A DNA stretch of 64,000 nt from Blasia pusilla (lineage: Eukaryota; Marchantiophyta; Marchantiopsida; Blasiales), in the NCBI GenBank assembly GCA_050084515.1, contig CM114274.1, positions 19,840,001 to 19,904,000 on the forward strand. The letters are read 5' to 3'. Of this stretch, positions 60,431 to 64,000 are shown in pieces. The notes beneath the pieces are model-generated. The model was not told the origin of the DNA. It was given only the letters and a program-made list of their open reading frames with translations, and ran no database searches. Within the stretch, counting starts at the first letter, position 1, and each line of letters begins with the position of its first letter. A program made the translations under genes and the position numbers.

Positions 60431-63400
60431 GCAATAGCTAGGTCAGAGAGTTTTCTCCGTGTCCTTTTCAATTGTCACTACGTCCCATTCTTCCTTTACT
60501 TACATCGAGCATTTTTTTCCTCTTACCCATTCTTTTTCACACCTCTCCCACGGAAATGTCGAAATCTCTTTCCACGCTCACCCACGCAACCGAGCGAGTA
60601 GAGAGATAGAGTCGGTTCGGCTGAGTTTCCAGTCCATTGGCACATGGGACTTCTTTCATGTGTGTGCCTTCACACTTCAACCACCATGTACTTTTCAATA
60701 CCACGCTTCAATATTCAACTCTATCAGTAACTATTATTCCAAAATGTAACCCAATAATGTGATCGATCCCCCATGACCTGAAATTCATGAAAGACGTGGC
60801 AAACTCGCATGGATCAAAATCATTAGGGGTCGCCATCTCAAACTAACATTGTGAGACAAGATTCTACAATAATAGTGTAGATTCGGGGATAATCTACCGG
60901 GGGAAAGAGGGAGGGAGGGAACACGCCTCTTTCTTTGCACTCCTTGTCTGAATTCTTAAAGACTGAATCAACCGCTCTGTAGTGACTTCCGGCAAACGCT
61001 TGGAGAGTGTCGCCAAATTGAATAGAACGGTTCACGCATGTATTGAAATAGGAGGCTTTCCAAATCAAGCTCCAGGAAAATAAAGGTTTGTCGACGACGA
61101 GCGAGACGGTGAGAGGACCCCCCCCTCTCCCCACAAGGAGTACCGTCCTTTGGTCCCTCTTCGTACATCCCATCGTCCTTCCATTATGAGGGGGCCTCTG
61201 GCACCCCCCGTGACAAGGGCTGGCAAGGACGACGAATTTAAGAAAAAAAAAAATGGAACATGATGGTTGCTTTCATCGCTTCACTGCAGCGCATTTCGCA
61301 TCGCAGTCTTCCCTTCTAGGGACAAGAGCAAGGGGCCAGCTCATTGTATTCCATGCACTAACTAGTAGCGGCAGTACCATATCCAACGCCAGTTTCAACC
61401 CATCTATCGAGACGAACGAACGACATGTGTCCAAGCGACCCGCATTTCAGAAGCAAATTATGAAGGCAACGAATTCAATGCCACCACTTGAACGGAACTC
61501 ATGCGCAATCAAATTCACCTGTATCATCAATTGGGAATATTTTATGTGGGAGGAGGTATTTACGAGACATGGAAAGGCCGCGAAAGAGTCGGCTCCAAAC
61601 TTTTCGCCTCGTCTCATCGTGTGAATTACCACCACCTGTCCTACAATCGAGAGATTCACACGACATGATGTATTGCTTACAACTAGGCCATGTATTTCTT
61701 TCCTTTTTAGTCTGATGAGGGGTTTGACCTTAGTTCCATGCCACCGGAGCCTCTTAGTCATGCAATCGGGGGTGATTTCAAGTTTTCGTAATGTGATGGT
61801 GTGGCGTACACTCCCATGACGAATGAACTCTTTGTGGCTTCAAAATCAAAGGGGCAAGTGAATCTCTTCAACTAGGTGAAAGGCTTCATTTTGCATGTAA
61901 AGGTAGACCCACTCTCTTTGCACGGTTGCACATTTAGCTGGTCATGCAATCTTGATATTCATGAGATTGTTCTCGAGAGCATGGGGATTACGATCAAAGA
62001 ATCAAGCCTCCAGAAGTTCATAAGACTGAAAATCAAGGTGCAATGCCCATCTCATCTGGGATCGCGCATCTCTTGGGTCATGCAATCGTTATCTTAGTCA
62101 CGTGGTTCCTGGGAAGAGTCGCCTAAGGACGAATCTTTGGGGAATCTTTTCAATCAATATCAAGCTGTGAATGAATTCCCCGAACCGCTGAAAATATGCA
62201 CATTTTGGCAAGAAGACTTTCAAGAAACTTGAACTTGCTCGCCTTCCAAGGACAACCGACTTGTCCTCCTCCTCCTCCATGGGAGTGGGATCTTAGTCAA
62301 TCCCAATAAACCCCTTCATCCCATCATGCTTACATTTCTCCAAATGACCTTATCGTGGATAAGGAATCATGGCGATAAATCGAGAATGATCTTCGAAAAC
62401 TATGAGATAGACTTTTGCACGAACCATCGACTTTTGAGGTGCTCGTAACATGATTATGGGAGGTGCGCAGTAAACGGGCACGGAAAATGGAAGATCATGG
62501 AGTATTGATGTGTAAGATAAAATAAATACAACAAGATTAAATCCCTTAAAAGATCCCATAAAGAGTTGTTTAATACCTTTTTCTTGTCTAAAAATAATAT
62601 ACATGGTTGTATAATTTCTTTCTTTCGGTACAAAAATCGGAACATGTTGAGACTCCAACGGATGTCGACAAGTGTAACAGGGTTATTCAAAGTTAGCCCC
62701 ACGATAAGTCCACGAATGCCATGGACCCTTATTTGGAGAAATGGATATTCCCTCCTTAGGTATGTATTTTCTTCAAACGACGATTTAATATTGTTACTCA
62801 CAATCAATTTCTGTCCTCTTTTAATATGAAAATAAAGTAATTTCTTAATCGATATTATTATATTATTTGAAATCCACATGTGTGGATCGGACGGTGTGCA
62901 TCCCTGATAACAAGTGAAGATTAATTGCATCGAAATCATTTCTCATGCCTTCCCCGAACAATTATAGTAAACTAGGAGAAGCATGAGGGAAGAATCTCAA
63001 GCTAAATATCCCTCATGCCCAGGATTCTGACAATATCGATAAAAGTTTAGCCGCTCGACGGTGTGCGATGATGTCATAAGGGGAAAATGAACCAATAAAA
63101 GCAATTTCATTTCACAAAGTAGGATGGAGCTAGTGCGCATTTCCCATGGCTTCCAAGGACCCTTTGTACTTACTACAAGAAATATTCTTGTCCATCTTGA
63201 AGTTGACATGACATGAGGAGCATTTCAAGAAAGGACACTCCATAACAATATGATGACCAACTCGCTTGAGATGGCGAGAAGGGTTGACAATGTGTCGTGT
63301 ACCCTATCTACGTCGGGACCGGTGACATGAAGCCTTGAAGAGGGTGGGGGACCACAAACTACAACGCATTCGCTACGAGCAAGTGCCATGGAAGGTGCCG

Positions 63401-64000
63401 TTTGATTGATTCCGTTCTCCTCCTTATCCAAAAGCCAAGACCCCAATTGCATTGCCATTTATTCCGAAAAGAACTCGTCGCTTTCGGTGAGGTACTCAGG
63501 ATTGTAAACTCTTACCATTCATTCACAAAACGTGTCTCTGGACTCGAGATAACGGTGGCCTTCGCTCCTTCTTGCGCATCCCCATCCATCTGTCGGTCAA
63601 ATCAAAGCTTCAAAACCACTCCGCCCGTCGTTTTTCTCCTATCCGCGACTGGAGTTCTAACAGCTCTACTTCTGCTTTCCTGTCCTCCAACTTGTCAAAA
63701 TATTAAATTCTTGGCACTTGTCAAAAGTTGGTTTTGAGCATTGCGAAACAAGAGAAATGACTCCTAATCTCTCGCACATATCCACTTCTCCTTTTCAAAA
63801 TTAAACATGGCTCCTTTTTCCTAGCTATTATTTCAACTCTACTTCCAAATCTACTTTCCACGCTTGTCGTGGACAAGAATGAATATTTTAATAGATCGAG
63901 GAGACATTGATGCGAGGGCGTGATTCGCATCACTTATCCCATTCAGTCCATATAAATCCTTCGTCTATCTCAAATTCTCTTCCTTATCTTTATGGATAAT
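60431..64000. other. Gene-less stretch to the window end
   Basis: Longest frames are 62454-62939 (-, 162 codons) and 61253-61624 (+, 124 codons), neither recognised. No repeat stood out. Confidence 0.4.

Overview
The window is nuclear DNA from a land plant, and most likely a bryophyte (moss or liverwort). The case rests on three things. There is one intact single-exon plant-type MAP kinase kinase kinase gene. There are short (~105 bp) GT-AG introns in a Helitron gene. There is a decayed Ty3/Gypsy pol whose wording resembles families I remember from mosses and liverworts. The species call is an inference from memory and was not tested by any search. No bacterial, organellar, CRISPR, rRNA or convincing tRNA feature was seen.

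Layout. 1-3.6 kb: the 3' part of an autonomous Helitron (Rep tail plus PIF1-like helicase), cut by the window edge, with seven intron-like gaps and a recognisable 3' hairpin ending in CTAG. 3.6-13.5 kb: AT-rich sequence with a diverged direct repeat around an LTR-like promoter segment, a decayed Helitron end and strongly strand-asymmetric tracts. 13.6-16.4 kb: a dead Ty3/Gypsy pol (RT, RNase H, integrase). 16.4-30.6 kb: no recognisable gene, several old Helitron 3' ends, a perfect 35-bp foldback and a GC-rich patch at 25.4-27.1 kb. 30.7-33.95 kb: a broken non-LTR retrotransposon with an N-terminal zinc finger, a reverse transcriptase and a C-terminal restriction-like endonuclease, followed by a perfect 25-bp foldback. 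36.4-41.7 kb: a GC- and CpG-rich gene domain holding the MAPKKK gene (37,549-39,585, + strand), the only gene I consider functional. 41.7-59 kb: AT-rich, gene-poor, with a four-copy ~147-bp tandem array (43.9-44.4 kb), a perfect 20-bp foldback (52.0 kb) and a 302-bp tandem duplication (54.9-55.5 kb). 59.1-60.4 kb: a second GC-rich, simple-repeat-rich patch that looks gene-proximal but has no recognisable protein. 60.4-64 kb: nothing identifiable.

The window therefore reads as one signalling gene in an unmethylated-looking GC-rich island, set in a large field of decayed transposons. The most unusual items are the restriction-like-endonuclease non-LTR element, since characterised land-plant non-LTR elements are mainly L1 and RTE types, the regular introns of the Helitron gene, and the set of perfect short-loop foldbacks in otherwise decayed DNA. 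I found no multi-gene system that I would call new.
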